Positions 11,219 through 19,094 of a stretch of DNA of 64,000 bases are shown piece after piece (the first letter of the stretch is position 1; every line of letters begins with the position of its first letter). The DNA comes from Paraplanobispora siamensis (GTDB taxonomy: Bacteria; Actinomycetota; Actinomycetes; Streptosporangiales; Streptosporangiaceae), in contig NZ_BOOJ01000030.1 of NCBI RefSeq assembly GCF_016863175.1, positions 124,001 through 188,000 on the forward strand, given 5' to 3'. The notes beneath the pieces were generated by a model that was not told the origin of the DNA, did no database searches, and saw nothing but the letters and a program-made list of their open reading frames with translations. Both the position numbers and the translations under genes were made by a program.

Positions 11219-12829
11219 TCAGCGCTGGCGCACCACCCGGGTCTCGTCCCAGACCGGCTCCCGCGACTCGTAGACCCGCCCGTCGGAGCCGAAGACCAGA
11301 TAGCGGTCGAAGTCGTCGGCGAACCAGCGGTCGTGGGTGACCGCGACCACGGTCCCGTCGAAGGCGTCCAGCCCCTCCTGCAGCGCCTCGGCGCTGGCCA
11401 GGTCGAGGTTGTCGGTCGGCTCGTCCAGCAGCAGCAGCGTGGTCCCCGACAGCTCCAGCAGCAGGATCTGCAGCCGCGCCTGCTGGCCGCCCGAGAGCGT
11501 CTCGAACCGCTGCTCGGCGATCCCCCCGGCCAGCTCGTAGCGGGCCAGCGCCTTCATCGCCTCGTTCTTCAGCTTCGCGTGCTCGGTCATGACGATCTCG
11601 CACGGCGTGCGGCCGATCAGCTCGGGACGGGCGTGGGTCTGCGCGAAGTGCCCGGGCACGACCCGCGCGCCGAGCCTGGCGACGCCGCTGTGCCGTACCT
11701 CCTCCCCGGCCAGCAACCGCAGGAAGTGCGACTTGCCGGAGCCGTTGGAGCCCAGCACCGCGACCCGCTCGCCGTACCAGATCTCCAGGTCGAACGGCTT
11801 CATCAGCCCGGTGAGCTCCAGGCCTTCGCAGATCACCGCGCGCTTGGCGGTACGGCCGCCTTTGAGCCGCATGCTGATGAGCTGCTCGCGGGGCGCCATC
11901 TCGGGCGGGCCCGCCTCCTCGAACCTGCGCAGCCGGGTCTGGGCCGAGTGGTAGGCGGCGGCCATGGTGTCCATGTACTTCGCCTTCTGCTTGAGCATGT
12001 TCACCAGGCGCTTGAGCTTGGCGTGCTCCTCGTCCCAGCGCTTCTTCAGCTCGTCGAGGCGTTCGTTGCGCTCCCTGCGGGCCTGCGCGTAGGTGCGGAA
12101 GCCGCCGCCGTGCACCCAGACGTTGCCCGACTCGACGGTGATGATCCGGTCGGCCGCGTTGGCCAGCAGCTCCCGGTCGTGGCTGACCAGCAGCACCGTC
12201 TTGGGCGTCTCGCGCAGCGCCTGCTCCAGCCAGAGCTTGCCCGGCACGTCCAGGTAGTTGTCCGGCTCGTCCAGCAGCAGGGTCTGGTCCGGCCCGCGCA
12301 GCAGCGCCTCCAGCACCAGCCGCTTCTGCTCACCGCCCGACAACGTGTTGACCTCGCGGTACTTGCACCGGTCGTACGGCACGCCGAGGGCGGCCATCGT
12401 GCAGGTGTCCCAGAGCACCTCGATGTCGTAGCCGCCCGCGTCGGTGTAGTCCGTGATGGCCTGCGCGTAGCGCATCTGGGCCTTCTCGTCGTCGCGCTCC
12501 ATCATCACGAGCTCGGCGGCGTCCAGCGCCTCGGCCGCCCGCCGTACCCGCTCGGGAGCCACGCTGACCAGCAGGTCGTGCACGCTGCGCCCGTCCCGGA
12601 TGCTCCCGATGAACTGCCGCATGATCCCCAGCCCGCCGGAGCTCGCGACGCTCCCCTCGACCGGCTGGACGTCCCCCGCGACCAGCCGCATCAACGTCGT
12701 CTTCCCCGCCCCGTTGGGCCCGACGAGCGCCGCCTTCACACCCTCCCCGACCCGGAAGGACACATCGTCCAGCAACGGCCTGCCATCCGGCAGCACATAC
12801 GTCAGATGCCCGACCTCGACGTGTCCCAC
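11219..12829 (-). CDS. ABC-F family ATPase
   Basis: Soluble duplicated ABC ATPase without membrane domains; ABC-F proteins act on the ribosome, in translation control or antibiotic protection. Walker A motifs GPNGAGKTT and GSNGSGKSH, signatures NTLSGGEQ and ETLSGGQQ, and Walker B segments ending LLLDEPDNYLD and LLLDEPTDNLD are all present, with a charged linker between the domains. The start is GTG at 12829 (VGHVEVGHL): AGGAGG stands nine bases upstream and this is where related proteins begin; a longer frame to 12916 adds an unrelated N terminus. 536 residues, normal. Which ABC-F subclass it belongs to cannot be judged here. Confidence 0.93.
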   Translation of the reverse strand: MGHVEVGHLTYVLPDGRPLLDDVSFRVGEGVKAALVGPNGAGKTTLMRLVAGDVQPVEGSVASSGGLGIMRQFIGSIRDGRSVHDLLVSVAPERVRRAAEALDAAELVMMERDDEKAQMRYAQAITDYTDAGGYDIEVLWDTCTMAALGVPYDRCKYREVNTLSGGEQKRLVLEALLRGPDQTLLLDEPDNYLDVPGKLWLEQALRETPKTVLLVSHDRELLANAADRIITVESGNVWVHGGGFRTYAQARRERNERLDELKKRWDEEHAKLKRLVNMLKQKAKYMDTMAAAYHSAQTRLRRFEEAGPPEMAPREQLISMRLKGGRTAKRAVICEGLELTGLMKPFDLEIWYGERVAVLGSNGSGKSHFLRLLAGEEVRHSGVARLGARVVPGHFAQTHARPELIGRTPCEIVMTEHAKLKNEAMKALARYELAGGIAEQRFETLSGGQQARLQILLLELSGTTLLLLDEPTDNLDLASAEALQEGLDAFDGTVVAVTHDRWFADDFDRYLVFGSDGRVYESREPVWDETRVVRQR

Positions 12830-12964
12830 GACAATTCCCCTCCTGGATCCCCAGGGAGGGTACATGCCGTTTTCACCGCGGGACATCCGGTTTTCCGCCG
12901 GTACGGCGCAGCTCATGATCGGTACAGCCGCACGGAGAGGACGCCTCCCCCGAAAATCAGGGGA

Positions 12965-14035
12965 TCAGGGCACGCAGAACCAGTCGGGGATGCGTGACAG
13001 GTCGACCACCGCGTAGCGCCTTCCCCCGGGTTCCAGCCAGAACAGGATCGGGTCGTCCGTTCCCCGCGCTCCCTGCTTGACGCCCTCGGACGAGTCGTCG
13101 GCTCCGTCCGCGCCGGCCCACGCCGACCTGCCGGTGCACCGGTCGTACACGACCGCGGACGGTTCCGTCCTTCCTCCCGAGATGTACACCGGTCCGTCGT
13201 CGTACACGTGCGGCGGGCCGAAGAGCCCGAACCTGTCCCCGATCAGGGGGCCTCCCGTCGCGGCGACGGTGGTGCGGCCCGAACCGTCCTTGCGTTCCAC
13301 CGCCACCGTCGTCAGCTCGTAGGGCCGGGGAGGAAGCTGCTGGGCGCACCACTCGGCTCCGCAGTTCCGTGACTCCGGATCGAGCAGTGCGAAGGACCCC
13401 GGGAGCCTGTCCGCCTTGCCTCCGGTGAGCGGGACACGGTATCCGTCGTGGCCGCCGTCCCAGACGGCGTGGTCGCCCTCGATCACCAGGGAGTCCTCGA
13501 AACGGACGTCGCCGTGGCCGGTCAGCCAGGTCACCAGCCGCATCGGCCCGCCCGAGCGCGGCATGGTCCACAGTTCCATGTGCCGCTTGCCCGCGTTCCA
13601 GGGTTCGGAGCGGTAGATCTCGGCCGTCCAGGCGATCCGTGTCCGGCTCACGGCCACGCTCTTGATGTCGTAGCACAGGTCGCACTCGCCCCATTTCGGG
13701 GCCGTCGCCAGGACCCGGTGCTTTTTCGTGCGGCGGTCGTACACCACGAACCGGGCGAGTGCGAACGGAGTGATCATGAGCACCTCGTCCGTGTCCAGCA
13801 TGGCGACCGGTTGGACGTCGAGCCCGTTGCCGAGCCTCGTGGGCAGTGTGAACGTCGCCTCGGGCCACACCTCGGCGGCCGTGTCCAGTTCGGGCGGCTC
13901 CGGCAGCACGGCGGGCCGTGGTGACGCCCGGCGGTCGACGGTGGTGAACGTGACCGTACAGGCGGCGACCGAACCGGTCATGCCCACGGAAATCAACAGA
14001 ATCACCAGCGACCGGAGAACCCGCGGACGTCTCAT
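12965..14035 (-). CDS. Putative lipoprotein with beta-propeller-like repeats
   Basis: A 356-residue secreted protein. The N terminus MRRPRVLRSL leads into a hydrophobic segment ending SVAACTV, a plausible lipobox. The body contains recurring hydrophobic strands and WD/YD-type turns (ELWTMPRSGGP, VPLTGGKADRLPG) as in TolB-like or six-bladed propellers. Paired cysteines (CDLC, CGAEWC) suggest disulfides outside the cell. The frame remains open upstream to 14611 but overlaps the DUF998-like gene antisense to its codon pattern, so the ATG at 14035 is used. It lies 53 bp downstream of that gene and may be cotranscribed. Confidence 0.72.
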   Translation of the reverse strand: MRRPRVLRSLVILLISVGMTGSVAACTVTFTTVDRRASPRPAVLPEPPELDTAAEVWPEATFTLPTRLGNGLDVQPVAMLDTDEVLMITPFALARFVVYDRRTKKHRVLATAPKWGECDLCYDIKSVAVSRTRIAWTAEIYRSEPWNAGKRHMELWTMPRSGGPMRLVTWLTGHGDVRFEDSLVIEGDHAVWDGGHDGYRVPLTGGKADRLPGSFALLDPESRNCGAEWCAQQLPPRPYELTTVAVERKDGSGRTTVAATGGPLIGDRFGLFGPPHVYDDGPVYISGGRTEPSAVVYDRCTGRSAWAGADGADDSSEGVKQGARGTDDPILFWLEPGGRRYAVVDLSRIPDWFCVP

Positions 14036-14088
14036 GATCTGCAAGACGCGTGATCCACCGTTCCGGTTCCCGGGAGACCCGCAGGCGT

Positions 14089-14805
14089 TCAGGGCCGGTC
14101 TGCGTGTCTCATGGCGTGGAGGGCCAGGCAGGCGATCCAGATGCAGGCGGTGGCGGCCATGACGCGCTGGAGGAGGCCGGCGATGCCGGTCAGGGGGTCG
14201 ACCTGGCCGAAGCCGATGGTGGACAGGACGAGGGCGGCGGTGAAGACGAGGCCGGCGACCGCGGAGAGGATCGACCATCCGGGCTCGTGCCGTACGGCGA
14301 AGCGGACGGTGAACACCGCGCAGGCGGCGATCAGGGCGGTGAAGCCGAAGACGGAGAACGCGTCGTGGAGGAAGGCCGGGGCGCCGGTGTACTCCCCCTG
14401 CACGGCGGGGGTTCCCGGGGGATAGCCGCCCACCGGGTCGGTGACGAAGACCCCCGCCCCGACCAGGCCCACCGCCCAGCCGCCGATCAGCAGCGGGCCC
14501 CAGAACGAGCCGCGGGCCGGACCCGTGGCGGTGCGGAGAACGCGGCGCAGGCCGACGGTGAAGGCGAGCGTCAGCAGGCCCGCGAGGATGAAGTTGACGC
14601 TCTGGATCCATCCGGCCCCGCCCAGCGCGAGCGAGCTGACCGGATGACGCAGCGGGTCGTAGTCGGCGCGGGCCGCGCCCGCTATGAGGAACGTGGCGAC
14701 GAACAGCGGACCGGCAATCACGCCGCAGGCCAGCAGCCGTTTCGTGCGTGCGTCGGTACGCGGATGTCCGGAGGGCGGAGGAGCGGCCAGAAGTGTGGTT
14801 CTCAT
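14089..14805 (-). CDS. DUF998-like integral membrane protein
   Basis: The 238-residue protein has about six TM helices (for example CGVIAGPLFVATFLIAGA and AGLVFTAALVLSTIGFG) and the DUF998 pattern of a HP-S-S motif after TM1 (YDPLRHPVSSLALG). Function of the family is unknown. I chose the ATG at 14805 because good -35 and -10 elements lie at 14835-14840 and 14812-14817, predicting transcription from about this ATG and hence a leaderless mRNA; in-frame ATGs at 14826 and 14853 lie within or upstream of that promoter. A paired inverted-repeat operator covers the same promoter. Confidence 0.82.
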   Translation of the reverse strand: MRTTLLAAPPPSGHPRTDARTKRLLACGVIAGPLFVATFLIAGAARADYDPLRHPVSSLALGGAGWIQSVNFILAGLLTLAFTVGLRRVLRTATGPARGSFWGPLLIGGWAVGLVGAGVFVTDPVGGYPPGTPAVQGEYTGAPAFLHDAFSVFGFTALIAACAVFTVRFAVRHEPGWSILSAVAGLVFTAALVLSTIGFGQVDPLTGIAGLLQRVMAATACIWIACLALHAMRHADRP

Positions 14806-14811
14806 GCTGTC

Positions 14812-14840
14812 AATGTAGGTTGACATCGAGCAGGCGTCAA
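14812..14840 (-). promoter_or_regulatory. Promoter of DUF998-like gene, probably leaderless
   Basis: On the minus strand TTGACG (14840-14835), a 17-bp spacer and TACATT (14817-14812) are followed six bases later by the ATG at 14805. The start site is expected at or next to the start codon. Confidence 0.6.
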
Positions 14841-14847
14841 CCATAGT
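14820..14847 (+). promoter_or_regulatory. Promoter towards the metallo-hydrolase gene
   Basis: TTGACA (14820-14825), a 16-bp spacer and CATAGT (14842-14847) on the plus strand. It mirrors the opposing promoter and overlaps both operator palindromes. The expected start near 14854 leaves a leader of about 45 bases before the GTG at 14900. Confidence 0.5.
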
Positions 14848-14899
14848 TGACATGCGAATGCGCTTCCGTCACCGGCCCGCCCGCCGCGGAGGCCGTACC

Positions 14900-15667
14900 G
14901 TGGTCACAGTGAAGATCACCGTTCTGGGAGCCTGCGGGGCCTGGCCCGAGGCCGGGCAGGCGTGCAGCGGCTACCTCGTCGAGCACGACGGGTTCCGGCT
15001 GGTCATGGATCTCGGGTACGCGGCCCTGCCGCGGTTGCTGGAGCACGTGCCGGCCGAGCGGGTGGACGCGGTGTGGATCAGCCACGGCCATCCCGACCAC
15101 TGCGCGGACCTGAACCCGCTGCTGCGCGCCCGCGCGCTGGGCGGCGAGCCCGTCGCGGCGCTGCCCGTGCTCGCGCCGCCCGGCGCGCTGCACGCGGTCC
15201 TGGCCCTCGACCGCCCCGGCATGCTGGACGGCGCCTGCGCCGTCGAGGACGTCGTCCCCGGCGCCTCGTTCGAGCTGGGCCCCTTCCGGGCCGACACCCG
15301 CCTGCTGCCCCACCACGTCCCCAACGCGGGCATCCGGCTGAGCGCGGGCGGAGCCGTACTGGCCTACACCGGCGACACCGGGCCGAGCCCGGAGGTGGTC
15401 GAGCTGGCCCATGACGCCGATCTCCTCCTGGCCGAGGCCACCTATGTCGAGGAGGTCCCGGGAGGGAACGCCCCCTATCTCACCAGCGCCCGGCAGGCCG
15501 GCGCGCAGGCGGCCCTGGCGGGCGCCGGACGGCTGACGCTGACCCATCTGTGGCCGGGAACCGACCGTGCGGCCGCCCGGCGGGCGGCCGCGGAAGGGTT
15601 CGGCGGGCCGGTCGACGTGGCCGCCGTCGGGCAGGTCATCGACCTCGGCGGCCGGGCAGAGGGGTAG
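14900..15667 (+). CDS. MBL-fold metallo-hydrolase
   Basis: The 255-residue protein is a metallo-beta-lactamase-fold hydrolase: the dinuclear zinc motif HGHPDH (in WISHGHPDHCADL), LLPHHVPNAG, a YTGDTGPS segment and a C-terminal LTHLWPG supply the ligands. It resembles the RNase Z/AtsA-like subgroup; the substrate is unknown. GTG at 14900 is chosen because a GGAGG at 14888-14892 is seven bases upstream; it gives MVTVKITVLG. An earlier ATG at 14852 would add a basic extension and lies at the predicted transcription start. Expression is probably under the paired operators upstream, together with the divergent DUF998-like gene. Confidence 0.88.
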   Translation: MVTVKITVLGACGAWPEAGQACSGYLVEHDGFRLVMDLGYAALPRLLEHVPAERVDAVWISHGHPDHCADLNPLLRARALGGEPVAALPVLAPPGALHAVLALDRPGMLDGACAVEDVVPGASFELGPFRADTRLLPHHVPNAGIRLSAGGAVLAYTGDTGPSPEVVELAHDADLLLAEATYVEEVPGGNAPYLTSARQAGAQAALAGAGRLTLTHLWPGTDRAAARRAAAEGFGGPVDVAAVGQVIDLGGRAEG

Positions 15668-15712
15668 GCCGGTGCGCCCGACGCCCGCTCAGGCCGGAAA
15701 CCTTGTGCCGCC

Positions 15713-16108
15713 TCAGGCCCAGAACTCGTCGGTGGTGTACTGGTCGCCCGAGTAGACCCACGCCTCGACCGTCTTACCGCCCGCCTGGCGGAAGACGTTG
15801 ACGCCCGTCGTGTCGAGCGACCTGCCGTTGCGCTCTCCCCGCAGGCGGACCAGCGCGGTGGCGTAGTCGTCACTCGCCATGATCTCGTACGGCTCCGCGG
15901 AGAAGGTGCCGTCCGTCTCCTCGAACAGGCGGTGGAAGAGCCGGATGACCTGGTCCTTTCCCTGGTAGTCGCCGGACAGGGGGTTTCGGCCGGGGAAGTG
16001 CCAGACGATGCCGTCGGCGAACATCACGTCGCGGATGTGGTCGAGGTCCCCCTTGGCGAACGCGGTGAACCCGTCACGGAGCAGGGCGACATTGGGATGT
16101 TCCTGCAT
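15713..16108 (-). CDS. SnoaL-like / NTF2-fold protein
   Basis: The 131-residue protein starts MQEHPNVALLRDGFTAFAKGDLD, the typical helical opening of SnoaL-like (NTF2-fold) proteins, with WHFPGRNPLSGDYQG and FEETDGTF segments and a final VYSGDQYTTDEFW strand. Such proteins are small cytoplasmic dimers with a cone-shaped pocket, used as isomerases, cyclases or ketosteroid-like binders; no specific reaction can be assigned. The ATG has GGAGG six bases upstream. It stands alone, convergent with the metallo-hydrolase gene. Confidence 0.88.
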   Translation of the reverse strand: MQEHPNVALLRDGFTAFAKGDLDHIRDVMFADGIVWHFPGRNPLSGDYQGKDQVIRLFHRLFEETDGTFSAEPYEIMASDDYATALVRLRGERNGRSLDTTGVNVFRQAGGKTVEAWVYSGDQYTTDEFWA

Positions 16109-16453
16109 GGTCGCCTCCTTCTGTAGACGTCCGGAACGCTACGCCGAGCGGGCGGAAGGAGCTGTCACGGTACGGGGAGAGTTTGGAGCACCGCACCGCA
16201 CCGCACCGGCGCGGGCCCGGATGGCCCGGTGCTCCGGTCGCACCCCCTTCGGCCTCCGGCGCCTCCCGCCTCCGGTGGAGGACGAGCCCCGAACGGCTGC
16301 GGAACCTCGTGCTCGTGGCCGGAATCGCGGTCGCCGCCCTCCGGCTCGTCGTCTCCTCGTTCACGCCGACGTCGCCGTGACCCCGGGACTCCCGGGCCTT
16401 CCGGGGGTGCGGACGGGCTCGTCCGGTGGGCGCGGCGGTGCGACGATTCACCC
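16109..16453. other. 345-bp stretch without a confident gene
   Basis: Upstream region of the SnoaL-like gene. A plus-strand frame at 16183-16380 (65 codons from a TTG) ends in a hydrophobic run (LVLVAGIAVAALRLVV) with good codon bias, but it has no convincing start or ribosome-binding site. I treat it as a possible small membrane peptide or a gene relic only. Confidence 0.35.
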
Positions 16454-16951
16454 ATGGACGTGTCCTCCATGGACGTGATCGTGCAGTGGGTCCGCACGTC
16501 GTGGACCAAGCAGTCACGCGGCGGGTACGCCGCCGCGCTCCGCAACGCGCTGCCCGTCGGGTTCGAGCTGCCGGACGCCTCGCGCCCGTTCCTCCACGAG
16601 ATCTCCATGCGGGAGGCCGACGGGTTCCGGCCACGATGGTCCGTGGGGCCCCTGCCCGGCGGCGGGAGCCGGAGCGTACGGCTGCGCGAGGCCGACGGAC
16701 GCCTGCTCGTCTATCCGCTGATACCGGCGATGTTCACCCTGCCGCCGCGGCGCCGCCGCCCTCCCGGCGTCCGCCTGGGTCCGGGGCAGTGGGTGCGCTG
16801 GCAGCTCAACTACCGCTTCAGCAGCGCGGCCGGGATGGCCGACTGGACCTACCACCTGCACACGCTCAACGTCGCGTACGGCCCTGCGGAGCCGGAGGTG
16901 TTCCTGGGGACCCCCACGCGGTACGTCGACGAACGAGGCCCGCTGCGCTGA
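16454..16951 (+). CDS. Conserved-looking hypothetical protein
   Basis: A 165-residue soluble protein that I do not recognise. It has a Trp-rich first segment (VQWVRTSWTKQSRGG), a basic PPRRRRPPG loop near the middle and a C-terminal part rich in aromatics (WQLNYRF, DWTYHLHTLNV, then a TPTRYVDERG ending). Codon use is strongly GC3-biased along its length, which supports real coding. Starts at 16454 or the ATG five codons later are equally possible, as neither has a clear ribosome-binding site. No signal peptide or TM helix. The next gene is DoxX-like, 145 bp on. Confidence 0.6.
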   Translation: MDVSSMDVIVQWVRTSWTKQSRGGYAAALRNALPVGFELPDASRPFLHEISMREADGFRPRWSVGPLPGGGSRSVRLREADGRLLVYPLIPAMFTLPPRRRRPPGVRLGPGQWVRWQLNYRFSSAAGMADWTYHLHTLNVAYGPAEPEVFLGTPTRYVDERGPLR

Positions 16952-17096
16952 CACCCGGAAAACCTCTGATGAACAGGGGATACGGGGATCTCCAAAAAAT
17001 CTTGAAAAAAGAATCCGGGATCGTGTCGATCCGGGCCGGGGCCGTACGACGCGTGGGTGAAAAGCGAAAACGACCGGTTCCCGGAAGGACACCCAC

Positions 17097-17570
17097 ATGG
17101 CCGCCACGCACACCGCCCGCACCGACGCCGCCCGCACCTCCATCACCTCCGAGGCCGGCGCCGGTGACGCCCGCCGTACCACCCGCACCTCCACCCTCCG
17201 GCGCGTCCTGTGGGTCCCGCAGGTCCTGATCGCGGTGTTCCTGATCGCGGCCTCGGCGCTGCCCAAGTTCGTCGGCGAGCAGAACGCGATCACCACCTTC
17301 GAGCTGATCGGCTGGGGTCAGTGGTTCCGCTACGTGACCGGCGTCGTGGAGCTGGCCGGCGGGATCGGCCTGCTGATCCCGTCGCTGGCCGGAGCCGCCT
17401 CGATCGGGCTGATCGGTCTGATGGCCGGGGCCGCGGCCACCCAGATCCTGGTGATCGAGCCGGCCTGGGCGCTGCTGCCGGCGGGCTTCGCGGTGGTGTT
17501 CGCGCTGGTGGCCTGGGACCGCCGCGACCAGACCCGCGCCCTGGTGCGCACCCTGGTGGGCCGGCGCTGA
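17097..17570 (+). CDS. DoxX family membrane protein
   Basis: The 157-residue protein has a hydrophilic Thr/Arg-rich N terminus (about 35 residues) and four TM helices; the first contains the family's AASALPKFVGE turn and the second VELAGGIGLLIPSL. DoxX-like proteins are small quinone- or thiol-linked membrane proteins of varied or unknown role. The ATG is preceded by GGAAGGA about nine bases upstream. It stands alone, and a hairpin just after it could end transcription from both sides. Confidence 0.88.
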   Translation: MAATHTARTDAARTSITSEAGAGDARRTTRTSTLRRVLWVPQVLIAVFLIAASALPKFVGEQNAITTFELIGWGQWFRYVTGVVELAGGIGLLIPSLAGAASIGLIGLMAGAAATQILVIEPAWALLPAGFAVVFALVAWDRRDQTRALVRTLVGRR

Positions 17571-17598
17571 GCCGGTCCCGGCCACGGACGACGGACCG

Positions 17599-17629
17599 AC
17601 GACCCGTGCCCCGCGAGGGCACGGGTCGT
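17599..17629. terminator. Bidirectional hairpin terminator candidate
   Basis: ACGACCCGTGCC and its exact complement GGCACGGGTCGT form a 12-bp stem with a short loop between the convergent DoxX and anti-sigma-like genes. There is no U-run, as is common in GC-rich actinobacteria. Confidence 0.55.
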
Positions 17630-17668
17630 CCGCGTTCGGGCCGGACGGATCCAGCCGGCGGAACAGAT

Positions 17669-18454
17669 TCAGTCGGCGGCGGTGAGGTTTTCGCCGATCT
17701 TCTTCAGCTCGCGGTCGACCGCTTCGGCGCCGCCGAGATCCTTGGCGTAGTCGGGACTGAACATCACCTCCACCCGGCGCCCCTCGCCCACGCTCAGGAC
17801 GAGGGTCGGGGTGCCGTCCCCGCCGTCCTCGCCGACCCCCTGCCTGACCAGGTAACCGGTCCGGTCTCCGACGGCGACCTCCGCGCCCTCTCCCTCGTCG
17901 CGGTACCCCTGCACCCTCTCGTCCACCTCCTGGACGGCCTGACCCTCGTGGACGTAGATCTGGACGCAGTAGAAGCCGTTCGAGTCGCCGTCGTAGTTCC
18001 ACGAGGTCGTGTACTTGTCACCGAAGTCCAGCGACCAGTGCGACCACTGCAGGCGCTTGGGCAGATAACCCACCCTGAGGCTCTTGAAGGCCTTCCCGTC
18101 GCCCAGGTCCCCCAGATCGCGGGTCGGGGAGGGGGCGGGAATGGTGTCGTCGATGGCGGGAGGCTCCGGCGCGGCCTCGTCGGTGGCCTCCGGCCGCGAC
18201 GTCTCGGAGGCCGGGGCCGGCCCGCTGACCGCGGGTTCCGGTACGGCGACGGAGTCCGGGCCGAGAACCAGATAGGCCGGTACGGCGGCCGCCGCGAAGG
18301 CCGCCGCGGCGACCAGGGCGGTGAACCCGATCCGCTTCGTCCTGTGCCTGCGCCGCGTGGATCGGACGACCCGGTCCACCAGATCCGGCGCGGCGCGCAG
18401 CCTCGCGGTCTCCTCTCCCATGAGGCGGTGGAGCTCGTCTTCAAGCGTGGACAT
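17669..18454 (-). CDS. Membrane partner of SigE-family sigma factor (putative anti-sigma protein)
   Basis: The 261-residue protein has a cytoplasmic N terminus (MSTLEDELHRLMGEETARLR) with a charged RRRHRTKR stretch, a TM helix at about 43-62, a Pro/Ala/Glu-rich spacer and an extracytoplasmic domain with a single Cys. Its gene overlaps the sigma gene by 14 bp, the standard arrangement for a sigma factor and its membrane regulator, so it is probably the anti-sigma protein. It has no obvious zinc motif HxxxCxxC, so the mode of binding is open. It shares the promoter with the sigma gene. Confidence 0.75.
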   Translation of the reverse strand: MSTLEDELHRLMGEETARLRAAPDLVDRVVRSTRRRHRTKRIGFTALVAAAAFAAAAVPAYLVLGPDSVAVPEPAVSGPAPASETSRPEATDEAAPEPPAIDDTIPAPSPTRDLGDLGDGKAFKSLRVGYLPKRLQWSHWSLDFGDKYTTSWNYDGDSNGFYCVQIYVHEGQAVQEVDERVQGYRDEGEGAEVAVGDRTGYLVRQGVGEDGGDGTPTLVLSVGEGRRVEVMFSPDYAKDLGGAEAVDRELKKIGENLTAAD

Positions 18455-18956
18455 TCCTGATCACTCCTTCCGCTGACTCCCCGCCGATCGCCGCGCGGAG
18501 CTTGGCGAGCGCCTTCGAGGCCTGACTTTTCACCGTGCCGGTCGAGCAGCCGAGGACCTCCGCGGTCTGCGTCTCGCTGAGGTCCTCCCAGTAGCGCAGG
18601 ACGACCACCGCGCGCTGCCGGGGAGGCAGGGCCCGCAGGGTCTCCATGAGCACGTGGCGCAGGTCGACGTCGGTCTCCCGCGCCGACGGTTCGGGAGGGG
18701 TGTGCATCGGGATCATCCGCAGGATCGCCCGGCGCCGGGCGCGGTTGATGGCGGCGTTGACGATGATGCGGCGGACGTAGGGCTCGGGGTTGTCGTAGCG
18801 CACCCTGTCCCAGTTGCGGTACGCGCGTTCCAGCGCCGTCTGCAGCAGGTCCTCCGCCTCTCCCTCGTCACCGCACGAGAGGTAGGCGACGCGCAGCAGG
18901 CTCGTGGCGCGCGCGGCCACGAACGCGGCGAATCCGTCGTCCTCGGCGGCGTTCAC
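18441..18956 (-). CDS. SigE-family (ECF-like) RNA polymerase sigma factor
   Basis: The 171-residue group IV sigma factor has a sigma-2 region over about 8-80 (LLRVAYLSCGDEGEAEDLLQTALERAY, in parts) and sigma-4 over about 105-160 (LPPRQRAVVVLRYWEDLSE, then a helix-turn-helix with CSTGTVKSQ). PEPYVRRIIVNAAINRARR is the linker signature of the SigE family. GTG start. The promoter at 18981-19014 is nearly identical to the one serving the divergent gene at 19095, which suggests autoregulation and control of that gene. Its partner gene overlaps its 3' end. Confidence 0.93.
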   Translation of the reverse strand: MNAAEDDGFAAFVAARATSLLRVAYLSCGDEGEAEDLLQTALERAYRNWDRVRYDNPEPYVRRIIVNAAINRARRRAILRMIPMHTPPEPSARETDVDLRHVLMETLRALPPRQRAVVVLRYWEDLSETQTAEVLGCSTGTVKSQASKALAKLRAAIGGESAEGVIRNVHA

Positions 18957-18980
18957 GCCTGTTCGTCCAATCTCATGCCA

Positions 18981-19014
18981 CCTAATACACGCGGAGGGTT
19001 ACGGGCGTTGCCCG
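18981..19014 (-). promoter_or_regulatory. Predicted SigE-family-type promoter of the sigma gene
   Basis: On the minus strand CGGGCAAC (19014-19007), exactly 16 bp, then GTGTATTAGG (18990-18981), 24 bases before the GTG start. It is the twin of the plus-strand promoter at 19032-19065. Confidence 0.75.
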
Positions 19015-19031
19015 GAAAAGCGAACCATGCG

Positions 19032-19065
19032 CGGGCAACCTCCCGGACGGCCCAGGTGTATTAGG
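19032..19065 (+). promoter_or_regulatory. Predicted SigE-family-type promoter of the divergent gene
   Basis: CGGGCAAC (19032-19039), 16 bp, then GTGTATTAGG (19056-19065), 29 bases before the ATG at 19095. Both elements and the spacer length match the opposing sigma promoter exactly, while the spacers differ in sequence, so conservation is confined to the -35 and -10 blocks. Confidence 0.75.
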
Positions 19066-19094
19066 GATCACGAAACCGCACACGGAGGAAGCAG

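Larger units (their letters stand above)
14808..14851. promoter_or_regulatory. Two inverted-repeat operators between divergent genes
   Basis: TGTCAA-N6-TTGACA at 14808-14825 and GTCAA-N6-TTGAC at 14836-14851 are near-identical palindromes with centres 27 bp apart. Both overlap the divergent promoters of the DUF998-like and metallo-hydrolase genes, so one dimeric repressor could close both. No candidate repressor gene lies adjacent. Confidence 0.65.

Noticed and set aside
12965-14611. Extension of the propeller-like lipoprotein to 548 residues
   Set aside because: The added part overlaps the DUF998-like gene in another frame and would hide the lipoprotein signal; the ATG at 14035 is better.
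16183-16380. Possible 65-residue small membrane protein
   Set aside because: The end is hydrophobic and codon-biased, but the start is a TTG in non-coding-like sequence without ribosome-binding site. Kept as a note only.
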